From NCBI RefSeq assembly GCF_002022415.1, contig NZ_MUBG01000001.1, positions 682,001 through 746,000 on the forward strand: a DNA stretch of 64,000 bases. The letters run 5' to 3'. This document shows positions 49,325 to 59,127 of this stretch, one piece after another. This stretch comes from Bartonella sp. WD12.1. GTDB lineage: Bacteria; Pseudomonadota; Alphaproteobacteria; Rhizobiales; Rhizobiaceae. The position numbers were made by a program, and so were the translations under genes. Each line of letters begins with the position of its first letter. The stretch's first letter is position 1. The notes beneath the pieces are model-generated. The model saw only the letters and a program-made list of their open reading frames with translations, did not search any database and was not told where the DNA came from.

Positions 49325-50368
49325 ATGGGAAAAAATAAAAAACCAAAGGTGACACAAAACACGACACAGACAAATGCACCTCCTGCGTGGGCACAAGGTA
49401 TTTTTGAGCTTGGTGCCAATGATGCGATGAATCTTTACAATAGTGGCAGTGGGAAGGAGGTTTATCAGGGGGATCGTGTTACCAATTTGAGTGATCAGAC
49501 ATTGGGTGCGATTACAGGGCTTAACAACACGGCTCAAAGCTATAATAACAGCTATTTAAATGGGCTTGCCACGGGACCAAATGCAGCAAGTCAAAATTTA
49601 AGCAACATGGCTTCTGGGGCGCAAATAGGCGCTAACCCTTATTTTAATGAAGCCCTTCAAAACACCTTAAACAATACGGCGAACTCTATTAACAGTTCAA
49701 TGTCAGGGGCAGGGCGTTATGGTTCAGGGGCACATACGGGTGTTCTTGCCAATGAATTGGGGGGTATTGCAACCCAAGCGATGGCACAGCAATATAACCA
49801 AGATGTCAACAATATGATGGCTGCCAATAGTTTGATTGACCAGGCTAACCAAAACCAGCTTGCAGGGGCATCGAATTTCTTCCAAGGTCAAGGTCAGGCG
49901 AATATAAATGCGCTTGCGGGAGGCAGTTTGATTGATGCCAATAATCAGCAGAAACTTGATGCAGAGCGGGAAAAATGGGAGCAGCAGAATAATCTTGAAT
50001 GGGATCAGTTAAGTAAGTTACTGGCCGCAGGAGGGGCTGTTTCTGGCAATTACGGTACACAAACAGGGCAATCGACAACACTTGTTCCAAACAATCCATG
50101 GGCAACTATTGGAGGTATTGGGGGTATTTTTGGTGGAATGCCGGGGTTAAGTGATCGAAGAGCAAAAGAGAACATTGTTGAAGTTGGGTATAGAGATGGA
50201 CACAAGCTCTATGACTATAATTACAAAGGGTGCTCTAAACGCTATCGAGGGGTAATGGCGCAAGATATTCTTGCAACAAATCCTGAGGCTGTTTTCTTAA
50301 ATACTGTCACCGGCCTTTTGCATGTTGATTATAGCAAGCTTGGTTTTAATATGGAAAGGGTTGCTTAA
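49325..50368 (+). CDS. internal/tail protein with C-terminal S74-type chaperone domain
   Basis: 347 residues. Residues 1-270 are Asn/Gln/Gly/Ala-rich, with no transmembrane segment; they resemble ejection-type proteins. The last 70 residues (LSDRRAKENIVEVG, YRGVMAQDI, VDYSKLGF) are an intramolecular chaperone/autoprotease-like peptidase S74 domain, normally found on tail spikes and fibres. The Ser-Asp start of the domain is present. The position is that of P22 gp7-type genes. Confidence 0.8.
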   Translation: MGKNKKPKVTQNTTQTNAPPAWAQGIFELGANDAMNLYNSGSGKEVYQGDRVTNLSDQTLGAITGLNNTAQSYNNSYLNGLATGPNAASQNLSNMASGAQIGANPYFNEALQNTLNNTANSINSSMSGAGRYGSGAHTGVLANELGGIATQAMAQQYNQDVNNMMAANSLIDQANQNQLAGASNFFQGQGQANINALAGGSLIDANNQQKLDAEREKWEQQNNLEWDQLSKLLAAGGAVSGNYGTQTGQSTTLVPNNPWATIGGIGGIFGGMPGLSDRRAKENIVEVGYRDGHKLYDYNYKGCSKRYRGVMAQDILATNPEAVFLNTVTGLLHVDYSKLGFNMERVA

Positions 50369-52101
50369 TGTCTAGATTTGATGAGTTAGATCCACCTTTG
50401 GGTCAAGAAAATGGCCGCAATAATAAAGGGTTTATGCATTTTTTTGCTCGTTCTGACCCGTTCCTTAAGCATATCAATAAACAAGACAGGCGTTATAATC
50501 GACAAAAGGCCACTCTTCAGGATCTTATTCGAGGCGTTTATGATGAACCTGAAGAAACGGGTAAAAAAGGGCTTAAAGATTTAATTGTATCTGTTACAGA
50601 TTTAAAAAGTCAGATGCCTCCTTTATCAGATTACTCAATCAAAACAAACAATACACCCCAACTCTATCAAGGCAATTCTTTAGAGAATGCTGTGTCGTTG
50701 GCGCCCCAATCTGAATTTGTTTCTCCTATTGATATGCCTTCACAAGATGAAGCAGAGCAACAGCAAAAGGATGCAATGAATTATATTGCTGAGCTCAACA
50801 GAGGAGGACCTGCCCCAGAGCAATTGCAGGGTGATGCGCCTTTGAATGAAGAGGAGGCTTTGAGTGAGGAAGGGGCTTTACAAGCAAATGATAAGCCAGA
50901 GCAAGCTGTAAATGGTGAAGCAGAAGATTTTTTCCAAAGGTTAGTGGGGGGCAATGGAGATACACAGGCGCATGATAAATACAGTGCGAGCGGTTTATGG
51001 GATCGTTTTAAGAACTCGGAATTTTCAGAGCGTTTAATGGATTCTTTTGCTGGTCTTGCTTCGGGGCAAACACCTCAAGAGAGCTTTTCAAATGCAGCAC
51101 TTAAATTGCGCCAGGGCAATAGTGAGCGGGCTCAACGTCAGCAAATTTTAAAAGTTTTACAATCCAAAGGATATAGTGATCAAGAGGCGCAAGCAATTGC
51201 ACAAAACCCTGATCTTGCTACGAAAATCATGAGCGATACGTTAAGCCCTACTGGCCTTCAGGAGGGGTATAGAATACTCACACCCGAAGAAAAGGAAGCG
51301 CACGGCTTGCCCGGTGATATGGCTTACCAAATATCAACACAGACGGGCAAGATTGAACCTCTCAAGGGAACACAAAGAACAGATGATCCTAACAATATGC
51401 TTTCAAGGCCTGAGCTTGGACATATGTATGTTAAAGATGAAAATGGCAACATACGTTCTGTACTTATTCCAGGAAGTGATGCAGAGCGTAAAAGAATAGA
51501 TGAAGAGAACAAGAAAAAAGTAGAATTTGCAAACAAATCTTTTAAAGCAGAACAGTTCATTGGAATGGTAGAAAAATTACAGGAAAAATTGGATAAAAAT
51601 CATAGCATTGTTGGTTTTTTGGGTTATTGGGAATCGCTCATACCAGGAACACCTGCTTCTCAATTTAAGTCTATGCTTAATGTTATTAAAGCAAACATTG
51701 CAATTGATAGATTGATGCAAATGAAAGATCTTGCGCCAAATGGAGCATCAGGCTTTGGGAACTTATCTAACGTTGAATTTATGGCACTGCAGAACTCTAT
51801 AGCTGCTTTAGAACAAGACCTTTCACCTGAGCAGATGAAAGAATCTTTCCAAACGATTATTGATACTTACAAGAAAGCCAATAAAGCAACGCGGATACTT
51901 CTTTTTAGTGAAGGAGAAGTATCACCTGAACTTGTTCAAGAAGCATACGGAATTGAAGCTTATAAAAATCAAGATAAGGCGCAACAGACGCAAGATGAGC
52001 AGCCACGTGTGACGGAATATACGCAATTTGATACGTTACCAGAAGGTTATGCATTCCTTGATAGTGACAATCGCGTTAGAAGGAAACAAAGCAATGGCTG
52101 A
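50368..52101 (+). CDS. putative DNA ejection protein 2
   Basis: 577 residues, polar. The first 200 residues are low-complexity and acidic; residues 230-270 have SGLWDRFKNSEFSERLMDSF and an amphipathic block, and 395-520 form helices (AEQFIGMVEKLQEKLDKN). Second of three consecutive large genes in the slot of P22 gp7-gp20-gp16. No catalytic motif is seen. The last bases overlap the next gene by 8. Confidence 0.65.
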   Translation: MSRFDELDPPLGQENGRNNKGFMHFFARSDPFLKHINKQDRRYNRQKATLQDLIRGVYDEPEETGKKGLKDLIVSVTDLKSQMPPLSDYSIKTNNTPQLYQGNSLENAVSLAPQSEFVSPIDMPSQDEAEQQQKDAMNYIAELNRGGPAPEQLQGDAPLNEEEALSEEGALQANDKPEQAVNGEAEDFFQRLVGGNGDTQAHDKYSASGLWDRFKNSEFSERLMDSFAGLASGQTPQESFSNAALKLRQGNSERAQRQQILKVLQSKGYSDQEAQAIAQNPDLATKIMSDTLSPTGLQEGYRILTPEEKEAHGLPGDMAYQISTQTGKIEPLKGTQRTDDPNNMLSRPELGHMYVKDENGNIRSVLIPGSDAERKRIDEENKKKVEFANKSFKAEQFIGMVEKLQEKLDKNHSIVGFLGYWESLIPGTPASQFKSMLNVIKANIAIDRLMQMKDLAPNGASGFGNLSNVEFMALQNSIAALEQDLSPEQMKESFQTIIDTYKKANKATRILLFSEGEVSPELVQEAYGIEAYKNQDKAQQTQDEQPRVTEYTQFDTLPEGYAFLDSDNRVRRKQSNG

Positions 52102-54685
52102 GTTAAGACAACCCATGACAAACGAAAAGCCTTTTGATAAGCGATTAGTTGATAAGCGATTGCTTGATACAAACTATAATAATGCTGAAGTTCTTGGTCA
52201 TATAAGTGACTTTACTCCAGAACAACTCCGAGAGATTTTCTCAAAAAATAAGGAGTTGCTTGAGAAAGCAAAAAAAAATAAAATTTCATCTCCCCCTCCT
52301 TTTGATAAGCGATTAGTTGATAAACGATTGCTTGACACAGACTATAATAATTCTCCTGTTCTTGGTCATATAAGTGACTTTACCCCAGAACAGCTCCGAG
52401 AGATTTTCTCAAGGAATAAAGAATTACTTGCTAAAGCAAGACAAAATGGTTCTATCACAAACAATAATAAACCAACGACACAAGAAGATAGTCCTAAAAC
52501 GAGTACTATGGAGGCTTTGGGATGGGGGACAGTTCACGGAGCGACTTTGGGCTATGATGATGAAATAGGAGCACTTTTTGGAAAAGAAACATATGACGAC
52601 GGAGTGAAGAGACGGCGTGACTATCAAAAGTTGTTGGCTAAAGAGCATCCTTATGCTTATTTCGCCGGTAATTTAGCTGGTGGTGTGGCAGCCCTAGTTC
52701 CTGCAATAGTTGCAGGCCCTGTTGCAGCAGGTGGTGCTGCTGTTGCACGTGGTGCGCTTGCTGCTGGACGTGCTGCTCCTGCTATTGGACGAGGTATAGC
52801 TGGTGCTATACGTGGTGCTCCTGCTGCTATGCGCGCTATGCCTTCAGCTGTACGCGCTGTTCCCGCTGCTATGCGTGCTGCTCCTGCTGCTGTTGGACGT
52901 GGTGCACTTGCTACTGGACGTGCTATTCCCGGTGCTATACGTGCTACTCCTACAGCAGCAAAAGCTGTAGGTAAAGCTGTAATGAGTCCTGTAAATAAGG
53001 CAGCCACAAGAACTTCAGGTGCAGCTGCAGATTATGTAAGTAGAGCAGAGGCAAAAGCATTTCATTCTGCATTAGCGCAAGGAGCCACACGGGCAGAAGC
53101 AAAACTTGCAGGGGAAGCAGCTGCAAAGAAAGCCGTAGCAAAGTTTAATACAATACGCGCAGCAAAAATCGGTGGAATCTATGGAGCTATAGCAGGAAGT
53201 GGTGAAGGGGAAGGTTGGGGGAATACTATAGTAACTACTGGATTTGGTGGGGCATTTGGTGGTCTTACACCCTTTGCTCTATCAGCAGCAGCGCCTCTTG
53301 TCACAAAACCAGCTAGTGCAACGACTTCTTTTGTTAAAAAAACGCTTCCAAAATGGGTTCGTGGAAGTCAACCAGGTGAAGTTCAAATAAGCAACAAAGC
53401 GCTTAAAGAGATAAGTCGTGCTTTAGACAATGCAGGTATTCATGATCTTGACAAGGCTTTAAAGTGGAAAGGCTCTGATTCAATGATCATTGATTTAAGT
53501 GATCAGCTTGCTGCACGGGCTTTAAGAGAGGCAAAAAAAGACTATCCTACACATTCAATAATGAGCAATCGTTTAGGAGCTAGGCAAGCTGAAAGTACTC
53601 AACGTGTAAGGGAAAGACTAAATGAAACACTCGGTAAGAAAGTTAATACACTTGATTTAAAGCAAGACATTATTAACACCGCAAAAAGAGAGGCTGAACC
53701 GCTCTATGAAAAGGCATTTACTGCACCCATTGCAGAGTCTGTTATGAAAGATTTACAGCTTTTAGAAGAAAGTCCTGCATTTAATGACGCACGTAAAAAA
53801 GCAATTGCGGGCTTGTTAAACGTGGGAGATGAAACAGTTATAGCAAATCGTAAAAATCCAGAAATGAGTATGCAGATTTTGCACAGAATAAAGGGGGACA
53901 TAGATAATCAGATTAAATTAGCTCTCAGAGAAGATAATCAAACACATGCTGCAGATTTGATGAATGTGAAGGAACGTCTTCTTCGTGTTTTAGATACGTC
54001 ATCTCCACATTATACCCAAGCAAGAAAGTTTTACCATGATGAGCGCACTCTTGGCAGCGCCTTATCTCAAGGTGAAAAAGCGTTTGATAAGAATGTTACG
54101 CTTGATATGATCAAAAATCAGCTTTCAGGCTTGGAATCTAAAGAACTGGATGCGTTTAGAAAAGGTGCACGTTCACAGATAGAACATGCAGCAGCCAATG
54201 TACAAAGCCCTGAGAATAGTCTTTCCAATTTGTTTAATACGCAAAGTGGACAAGAGAAATTACGGCTCATTTATGGTAAGGATAAAGCAAACCAAATGGT
54301 GAAAGCTTTACGGCCAGAGGTTGAGAGATCAGAGTTATTTGCTCGCCTTCCAAGGAACGAGGGTGAGCTCGGATCAAAGGCAGGAGAAGCACTTGATAAT
54401 GTAAGTAAGTCTAGCCTTCGTACTACAATAATGAATTTTTTTACAGGGTCAGTCAAGCGTGGAGTGTCGTCAATCGATAGAAATGTCGAGAGAGATATTG
54501 CAGAACTCATAACAGCCCATGAACGTGGGGATGTTAGGTTATCGAGACAAAAATCTGTTGAGTTAATTAACAAGTTTCGTAAAGCAGAACAGAAGCGTTT
54601 AATCACACAAGAAGAATTTGTAAAGTTCATCAATTTGCTTAATGTTCTATCGACGGGCAGCTATATTAGAGGGCTTAAAAATTAA
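52094..54685 (+). CDS. putative DNA ejection protein 3, with N-terminal tandem repeat and Ala-rich segment
   Basis: 863 residues from ATG 52094 (AAGGA 9 bases upstream; the frame opens at 52028). Residues about 13-63 and 69-119 are a tandem duplication (FDKRLVDKRLLDT, VLGHISDFTPEQLREIFS, NKELL). Residues 200-310 are extremely Ala/Gly/Arg/Pro-rich with hydrophobic stretches, followed by a helical body to the end. The composition suits a protein that inserts in the membrane during genome delivery. Overlaps the transglycosylase gene by 1 base. Confidence 0.7.
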   Translation: MAELRQPMTNEKPFDKRLVDKRLLDTNYNNAEVLGHISDFTPEQLREIFSKNKELLEKAKKNKISSPPPFDKRLVDKRLLDTDYNNSPVLGHISDFTPEQLREIFSRNKELLAKARQNGSITNNNKPTTQEDSPKTSTMEALGWGTVHGATLGYDDEIGALFGKETYDDGVKRRRDYQKLLAKEHPYAYFAGNLAGGVAALVPAIVAGPVAAGGAAVARGALAAGRAAPAIGRGIAGAIRGAPAAMRAMPSAVRAVPAAMRAAPAAVGRGALATGRAIPGAIRATPTAAKAVGKAVMSPVNKAATRTSGAAADYVSRAEAKAFHSALAQGATRAEAKLAGEAAAKKAVAKFNTIRAAKIGGIYGAIAGSGEGEGWGNTIVTTGFGGAFGGLTPFALSAAAPLVTKPASATTSFVKKTLPKWVRGSQPGEVQISNKALKEISRALDNAGIHDLDKALKWKGSDSMIIDLSDQLAARALREAKKDYPTHSIMSNRLGARQAESTQRVRERLNETLGKKVNTLDLKQDIINTAKREAEPLYEKAFTAPIAESVMKDLQLLEESPAFNDARKKAIAGLLNVGDETVIANRKNPEMSMQILHRIKGDIDNQIKLALREDNQTHAADLMNVKERLLRVLDTSSPHYTQARKFYHDERTLGSALSQGEKAFDKNVTLDMIKNQLSGLESKELDAFRKGARSQIEHAAANVQSPENSLSNLFNTQSGQEKLRLIYGKDKANQMVKALRPEVERSELFARLPRNEGELGSKAGEALDNVSKSSLRTTIMNFFTGSVKRGVSSIDRNVERDIAELITAHERGDVRLSRQKSVELINKFRKAEQKRLITQEEFVKFINLLNVLSTGSYIRGLKN
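52130..52450 (+). repeat. 168-bp tandem duplication inside the ejection protein gene
   Basis: The segment starting CCTTTTGATAAGCGATTAG at 52130 recurs at 52298 (168-bp period, 56 codons, about 50 conserved). Copies differ at a few codons (DTNYNNAE versus DTDYNNSP), so the duplication is in frame and not very recent. Confidence 0.85.
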
Positions 54686-55554
54686 TGATTAATTTTCATC
54701 CTGATGTTCACAGTGCCATCTCCCAGGCGGCACAAAGGTATGATTTACCCGAAAGCTTTCTTAAACGCGTGGCGATGATAGAAAGTGGTGGTGATCCCAA
54801 TGCAAGAAATAAGAACAGTAGTGCAGGTGGGCTTTATCAATTTTTAGATTCAACAGCACGCCAATATAAGTTGGATAACAAGTTTGATCCACTTCAATCG
54901 ATTGATGCGATGGCACGGTTTACCAAAGACAATATCCGTTATTTGCAAACAGCTTTGGGAAGAGCACCTTCAGAAGCTGAACTTTATTTAGCACATCAAC
55001 AAGGGCCAGCGGGGGCTGCAAGGCTTATTAAAAACCCAAATGCACCAGCAAGCCAGCTGTTAACCCCCCAGGCAATAGCCCTTAATGGTGGCCGCCCTGG
55101 TGCAACAGCAGGTGATTTTATGAATCATGTTTATCAGCTGTACAATAAAACAGCACAGCCTGAGCAAGGTTATAGGCAAGCGGTTCCACCACGTGGCATG
55201 CAAAGGCTTCAAAATGTAATGCAGGGTGATCAATTGGTTGCACAGAATATGGCAATGTATCCTCAAATGGTGCCTCCTGAAAATGTTGCACGTACTGATT
55301 TTCTAAAAAAAGGCGTGGATGGTTTAACGCAGTTAATCAAAGAGAATGCGCAAAATTATGATCAACAGATACAGATGGCACAAAATCACATGATGCAGCA
55401 GCCTGTGTTTTCACAAGCAGGGGCACGCCCTGCAGATCTAACGCCTTTGATTGACCCGTCACGACGTCAACCTGTTTCTTCTTTAAATGGTCGACAAAGA
55501 GGAGATCAATTGCGCAAAGAGTTCTTAACAAGGGCAGGAGTTTATAATGTCTGA
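54685..55554 (+). CDS. SLT-type lytic transglycosylase
   Basis: 289 residues. Catalytic Glu33 in RVAMIESGGDP, then SAGGLYQFLDSTA, typical of the SLT/goose-type lysozyme fold, and YLAHQQGPAGAARL. The 130 C-terminal residues are Gln-rich. In podoviruses such proteins are virion-associated and open the peptidoglycan during DNA entry. It overlaps both neighbours by 1 and 8 bases. Confidence 0.88.
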   Translation: MINFHPDVHSAISQAAQRYDLPESFLKRVAMIESGGDPNARNKNSSAGGLYQFLDSTARQYKLDNKFDPLQSIDAMARFTKDNIRYLQTALGRAPSEAELYLAHQQGPAGAARLIKNPNAPASQLLTPQAIALNGGRPGATAGDFMNHVYQLYNKTAQPEQGYRQAVPPRGMQRLQNVMQGDQLVAQNMAMYPQMVPPENVARTDFLKKGVDGLTQLIKENAQNYDQQIQMAQNHMMQQPVFSQAGARPADLTPLIDPSRRQPVSSLNGRQRGDQLRKEFLTRAGVYNV

Positions 55555-56527
55555 TATTTATGATTGGTCACTGACAGCGGATACAAACGCACACTCAGAT
55601 GATATTATTAATTGGGCACAAGGTCAGCCGCCCAGTTCTGTTAATAATAGTGCACGTGCTATGATGCAGCGTATACGAGAATATCTTGCAGATAATGGCG
55701 GGAGTATTGAAGCAAAGTTTGTCGTCAACAGTCAAGAAAAGACGACATCAATTACACTCAATACAGTTTCTCCTATCACGGAATATAAGAATGATATCTT
55801 TATACGTTTTAAGGCAAGCGACACAAATGTTGGTGCGACAACAATAACCGTCAATCGTTTGAGTGAGAAGCCTGTTTATAAGATGACCGATGCAGGTGTT
55901 ATGCCTTTAGAAGGTGGTGAACTGCAAAAAGATGGCATTTATGAACTGGTCTATAATAACAACACACTAACAAGAAGTCTTGATGGTTGGTATTTATTAA
56001 ACCCAACCCCAAAAACACCTCCTAAGATAGAAATTTTTCCAGCTGGGTTTATTGCGACATTTGCAATGAAAGAAGTGCCAGGTGGTTGGCTTTTGTGTGA
56101 TGGTGCAAGCTATGAGCGCAAGAAATATCCTCGGTTGTTCAAGGCAATAGATATATATTGGGGAGCAGATAGCGATACTACTTTTAGAGTACCCGATTTT
56201 AGGGGGATGTTTTTACGTGGTTTTGATAATGGGCGTGGTGTAGATCAGGGTAGAAAATTTGCTGAAAAGCAGCAAGATAGCTTGAAAACGCATACACATG
56301 GCTGCACCATTGAAATGTCAGGGGCGCATGTACACCAGTATCAGTATGAGGCGTTAAGAAGACCTGGCAGTCCTATTGGTGGAAGAAACCCTGCCTTTTA
56401 TAGCCAAAATATAAGAGCAAATACAGCCTCAGCAGGTGCACATACGCATAGTGCAACGATTTATTCAACAGGTGGAGCAGAAACACGCCCTATTAATACA
56501 ACGGTTGTTTACGCCATAAAATCATAA
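55547..56527 (+). CDS. tail fibre protein with phage tail collar domain
   Basis: 326 residues. The C-terminal half is a collar domain: GFIATFAMKEVPGGWLLCDG, YPRLFKAI, FRVPDFRGMFLRGFDNGRG. Several H-x-H motifs at HTHG, HVH and HTH probably bind metal along the trimer. N-terminal residues 1-160 are the virion-attachment and shaft region. Confidence 0.88.
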   Translation: MSDIYDWSLTADTNAHSDDIINWAQGQPPSSVNNSARAMMQRIREYLADNGGSIEAKFVVNSQEKTTSITLNTVSPITEYKNDIFIRFKASDTNVGATTITVNRLSEKPVYKMTDAGVMPLEGGELQKDGIYELVYNNNTLTRSLDGWYLLNPTPKTPPKIEIFPAGFIATFAMKEVPGGWLLCDGASYERKKYPRLFKAIDIYWGADSDTTFRVPDFRGMFLRGFDNGRGVDQGRKFAEKQQDSLKTHTHGCTIEMSGAHVHQYQYEALRRPGSPIGGRNPAFYSQNIRANTASAGAHTHSATIYSTGGAETRPINTTVVYAIKS

Positions 56528-56540
56528 AGGTTTTTTAAAG

Positions 56541-56801
56541 ATGATCAATAATCCCTCGGCAATTGATGAGATTGCCGACACAGGGCAGATTCGTGTTCTT
56601 TTTTATGCAAGTCATAAATTAGTTCATGCGCCATTAAATAAGGTTCTTGATAAGGTCAAAGACGATATTCAGCATGATCTTTTGAATGTTTTTACAGCTT
56701 ACCAAAAAGAGACAGAGCAACGCATTGAGACTTTGCAAGAAGCCGTTGATGAATTGCGTTTGCAACTTGTCAATCTAACACATCCCGAAGATACAAATTA
56801 A
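56541..56801 (+). CDS. small coiled-coil phage protein
   Basis: 86 residues. The C-terminal 45 residues are a heptad-repeat coil (TEQRIETLQEAVDELRLQL). It is placed between two fibre genes, suggesting a fibre connector or assembly factor. RBS AAAG, 14 bases after the upstream stop. Confidence 0.65.
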   Translation: MINNPSAIDEIADTGQIRVLFYASHKLVHAPLNKVLDKVKDDIQHDLLNVFTAYQKETEQRIETLQEAVDELRLQLVNLTHPEDTN

Positions 56802-56814
56802 GGAATTCAAAGCG

Positions 56815-59112
56815 ATGCCTATTCCCTATCACACACACAAGTTTGAAATTGAGCCAGCGACAAATAAGGAAGTCAAAGAAGGTATTTTAGACAATAAAGT
56901 TGTTGCACCCTCTTCATTGGGGAGTGCAGCGGCTTATTCTATGGGTTATTTTGCGACTGCTGCTCAAGGAAAGAAAGCTGATGAGGCCGTTGCAAAAAGA
57001 GATGTTGGGGCACTTGCTTATAAAGATACGGTTACAGTTAATGATATAAGCACAAGTGGGGATCCTAGTGAGAATACAGTTCTATCGGGTACTGGCTGGA
57101 TAAAGCTATCGCCTTTGGGAATTGGCGATATGAGTGCTGCTATTTATGATCCTTCTAATGTGATGTCAGATGCCTTTTCTATGGAGAATATGGTTGAAGG
57201 TGATACAAAGAAGATTTTGACTGCAGAAGAAAGAGTAAAGCTACAATGGATAAGTTCTGAGTGCCCTACAATAGAAAAATGGAAGAAGGCAGATGAGGAT
57301 ATCAATTATCCTATATCTCCTGCTGATCTTAAAGATACTATCACTCATTTTACATTATCAAAATCTCTTGCGATGTCAAAATCAGTTTATGATCCAGATA
57401 AAATAGCAAAGGATGTTTTTGCTATGGATCATATGAAAGAGGGGGAGAAACACCTTATCTTAACGCCTCAAGAACGTATCCAGATTACGAAGATTAATCA
57501 AATTGAAGAGGTTGCACAGCAAGCACAAACGACAGCTCAATGTGGGGTCAATGCAGCAGGTGAGGCTAAAGAGACTGCAGATAAAGCACAAGTGGCCGCA
57601 GAGAGTGCAAAAGAAACGGCGGCGGTTGCAAAAGAGGCGGCAGTAGCTGCACAAACGACAGCTAATAGTGCAAAGAAAGCCGCTGATACTGCACAAAGCA
57701 CTGCCAATAAAGCACAAGAAACTGTAGATAAGGTGCAAAGCACTGCAGAGAGTGCAAAGGAAACGGCAGCAGATGCTTTAAGCACAGCAAAGGATGCGCA
57801 AAGCACTGCTGATAAAGCACAAGTGGCTGTAGAGAGTGCAAAAGAAGCAGCGACAAGTGCAAAAACAGTAGCTGATAAGGCGCAAGAAACTGCCGTGGAT
57901 GCAAAAGAGACTGCAGACAAAGCACAAAAAGCAGTTGATCTCATTCACCCTCTTGAAAAGCAAGATTGGATTGATGGCATCAAAGCAGAAAATGCACTGA
58001 TATCACCGGCTCATCTTGTTGCTTCTATCAAAGCAAATAGTGGCGGCAGTAGTGGGGGCAGCAGCAATAGTGTGGGTGTAGGTGTTAGCAAACCTGTTGA
58101 GATTTTCATGACGGAAAGTGGGGAAATTGCATGGCCAGAAGGGACAACTGGAGACACCGAGCTTGAAATATGGGCTTGGGGTGGTGGTAATGCTGGTGAT
58201 GATAGTGGTCGTCATGGTGGTAATGGTGGGTGTTGTACTTATGTGAGAACAAGGAAAAAGTTTCTTGGCAACAGTAAAGTAACTATCGGCAAGGGTGGAA
58301 AAACAGCTGAGAATAGCGGTTTCGCTGGGGAAAAAACAAAAGTTGGTCAGTTTATTACAGCTTCTGGTGGTTCTATCGGATACGATCCTAGTGGTATTCA
58401 TGGTGCCAGGGGCGATAATGGAGCTGATGCAGAGGATCAAAGTGGTATTGGGGGTGATGGCAAGAATGGTGAAGTTGGTAGGATAGGTGGATTTGGTGGT
58501 AATGGGGGGAAAGGGGGCAAAAGCGGTAAAAATAGTACTGGAGGGCGTGGGGGCAGTGGTGGCAGAGGGGGCGATAATTTTTTAAAAAGTGCCGGTAATG
58601 GAGGTAAAGGCGGTGATGGTGGGCGTGGCGAGAATGGTGGTAAAGGCGGCGGAGGTGGCGATGGTGGAAACAATATATATAACGGTGGCGGTGTTGGAGG
58701 TTGGGGTGGTAAAGGAGGAGATGTAGGTGCTGGTTTAGGTGGTGGAGGTGGTTGGGGTGGTGGAGGTGGTAATAGTATGTGGGGTGGTGGTGGTGGTGGT
58801 GGTATTGGAGGTAATGGCGGTGATAGTAACCAAGGAATTGGTGGTAAAGGCGGTTTAGGCGGACGTGGTGGAGACAGTATTTATGGCGGTGCAGGTGGAG
58901 GGGCAGGGGGTGGCAAAGGTGGAAAAGGCGAGAAAAACGGTAATAATGGTACTAGTGGACTTGGGGGTCATAGCATGTGGGGTGGTCGTGGTGGACAGGG
59001 AAGTATTGGTTACTATGGTGGTGGCGGTGGATATTTTCCCGGAAAAGATGCGACACCTTCATCAAGCGGTGCTGGGGGAGATGGTGCTGTGTTAATTAAA
59101 GTGTATTTATAG
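56815..59112 (+). CDS. tail fibre with Ala-rich coiled coil and glycine-rich C-terminal domain
   Basis: 765 residues. Residues 1-225 form the globular attachment part, with two copies of a YDP...MSDAFSMENM-like motif. Residues 228-378 are degenerate repeats such as AKETADKAQ and AQSTANKAQ, a long coiled coil. From about 452 to 758 the sequence is dominated by GGxGGxGG, as in adhesins built from polyglycine-II helices. The final residues are DGAVLIKVYL. Expected to be the host-recognition fibre. Confidence 0.85.
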   Translation: MPIPYHTHKFEIEPATNKEVKEGILDNKVVAPSSLGSAAAYSMGYFATAAQGKKADEAVAKRDVGALAYKDTVTVNDISTSGDPSENTVLSGTGWIKLSPLGIGDMSAAIYDPSNVMSDAFSMENMVEGDTKKILTAEERVKLQWISSECPTIEKWKKADEDINYPISPADLKDTITHFTLSKSLAMSKSVYDPDKIAKDVFAMDHMKEGEKHLILTPQERIQITKINQIEEVAQQAQTTAQCGVNAAGEAKETADKAQVAAESAKETAAVAKEAAVAAQTTANSAKKAADTAQSTANKAQETVDKVQSTAESAKETAADALSTAKDAQSTADKAQVAVESAKEAATSAKTVADKAQETAVDAKETADKAQKAVDLIHPLEKQDWIDGIKAENALISPAHLVASIKANSGGSSGGSSNSVGVGVSKPVEIFMTESGEIAWPEGTTGDTELEIWAWGGGNAGDDSGRHGGNGGCCTYVRTRKKFLGNSKVTIGKGGKTAENSGFAGEKTKVGQFITASGGSIGYDPSGIHGARGDNGADAEDQSGIGGDGKNGEVGRIGGFGGNGGKGGKSGKNSTGGRGGSGGRGGDNFLKSAGNGGKGGDGGRGENGGKGGGGGDGGNNIYNGGGVGGWGGKGGDVGAGLGGGGGWGGGGGNSMWGGGGGGGIGGNGGDSNQGIGGKGGLGGRGGDSIYGGAGGGAGGGKGGKGEKNGNNGTSGLGGHSMWGGRGGQGSIGYYGGGGGYFPGKDATPSSSGAGGDGAVLIKVYL

Positions 59113-59127
59113 AAATGGAATGAAACA

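Noticed and set aside
52657-53007. 116-codon antisense Ala-rich frame in the ejection protein gene
   Set aside because: It mirrors the GCN-rich codons of the sense gene and has no start signal.
57460-58673. Antisense Ala/Leu-rich and Pro-rich frames in the tail fibre gene
   Set aside because: They are the complements of the Ala-rich coil and glycine codons; no ribosome sites.
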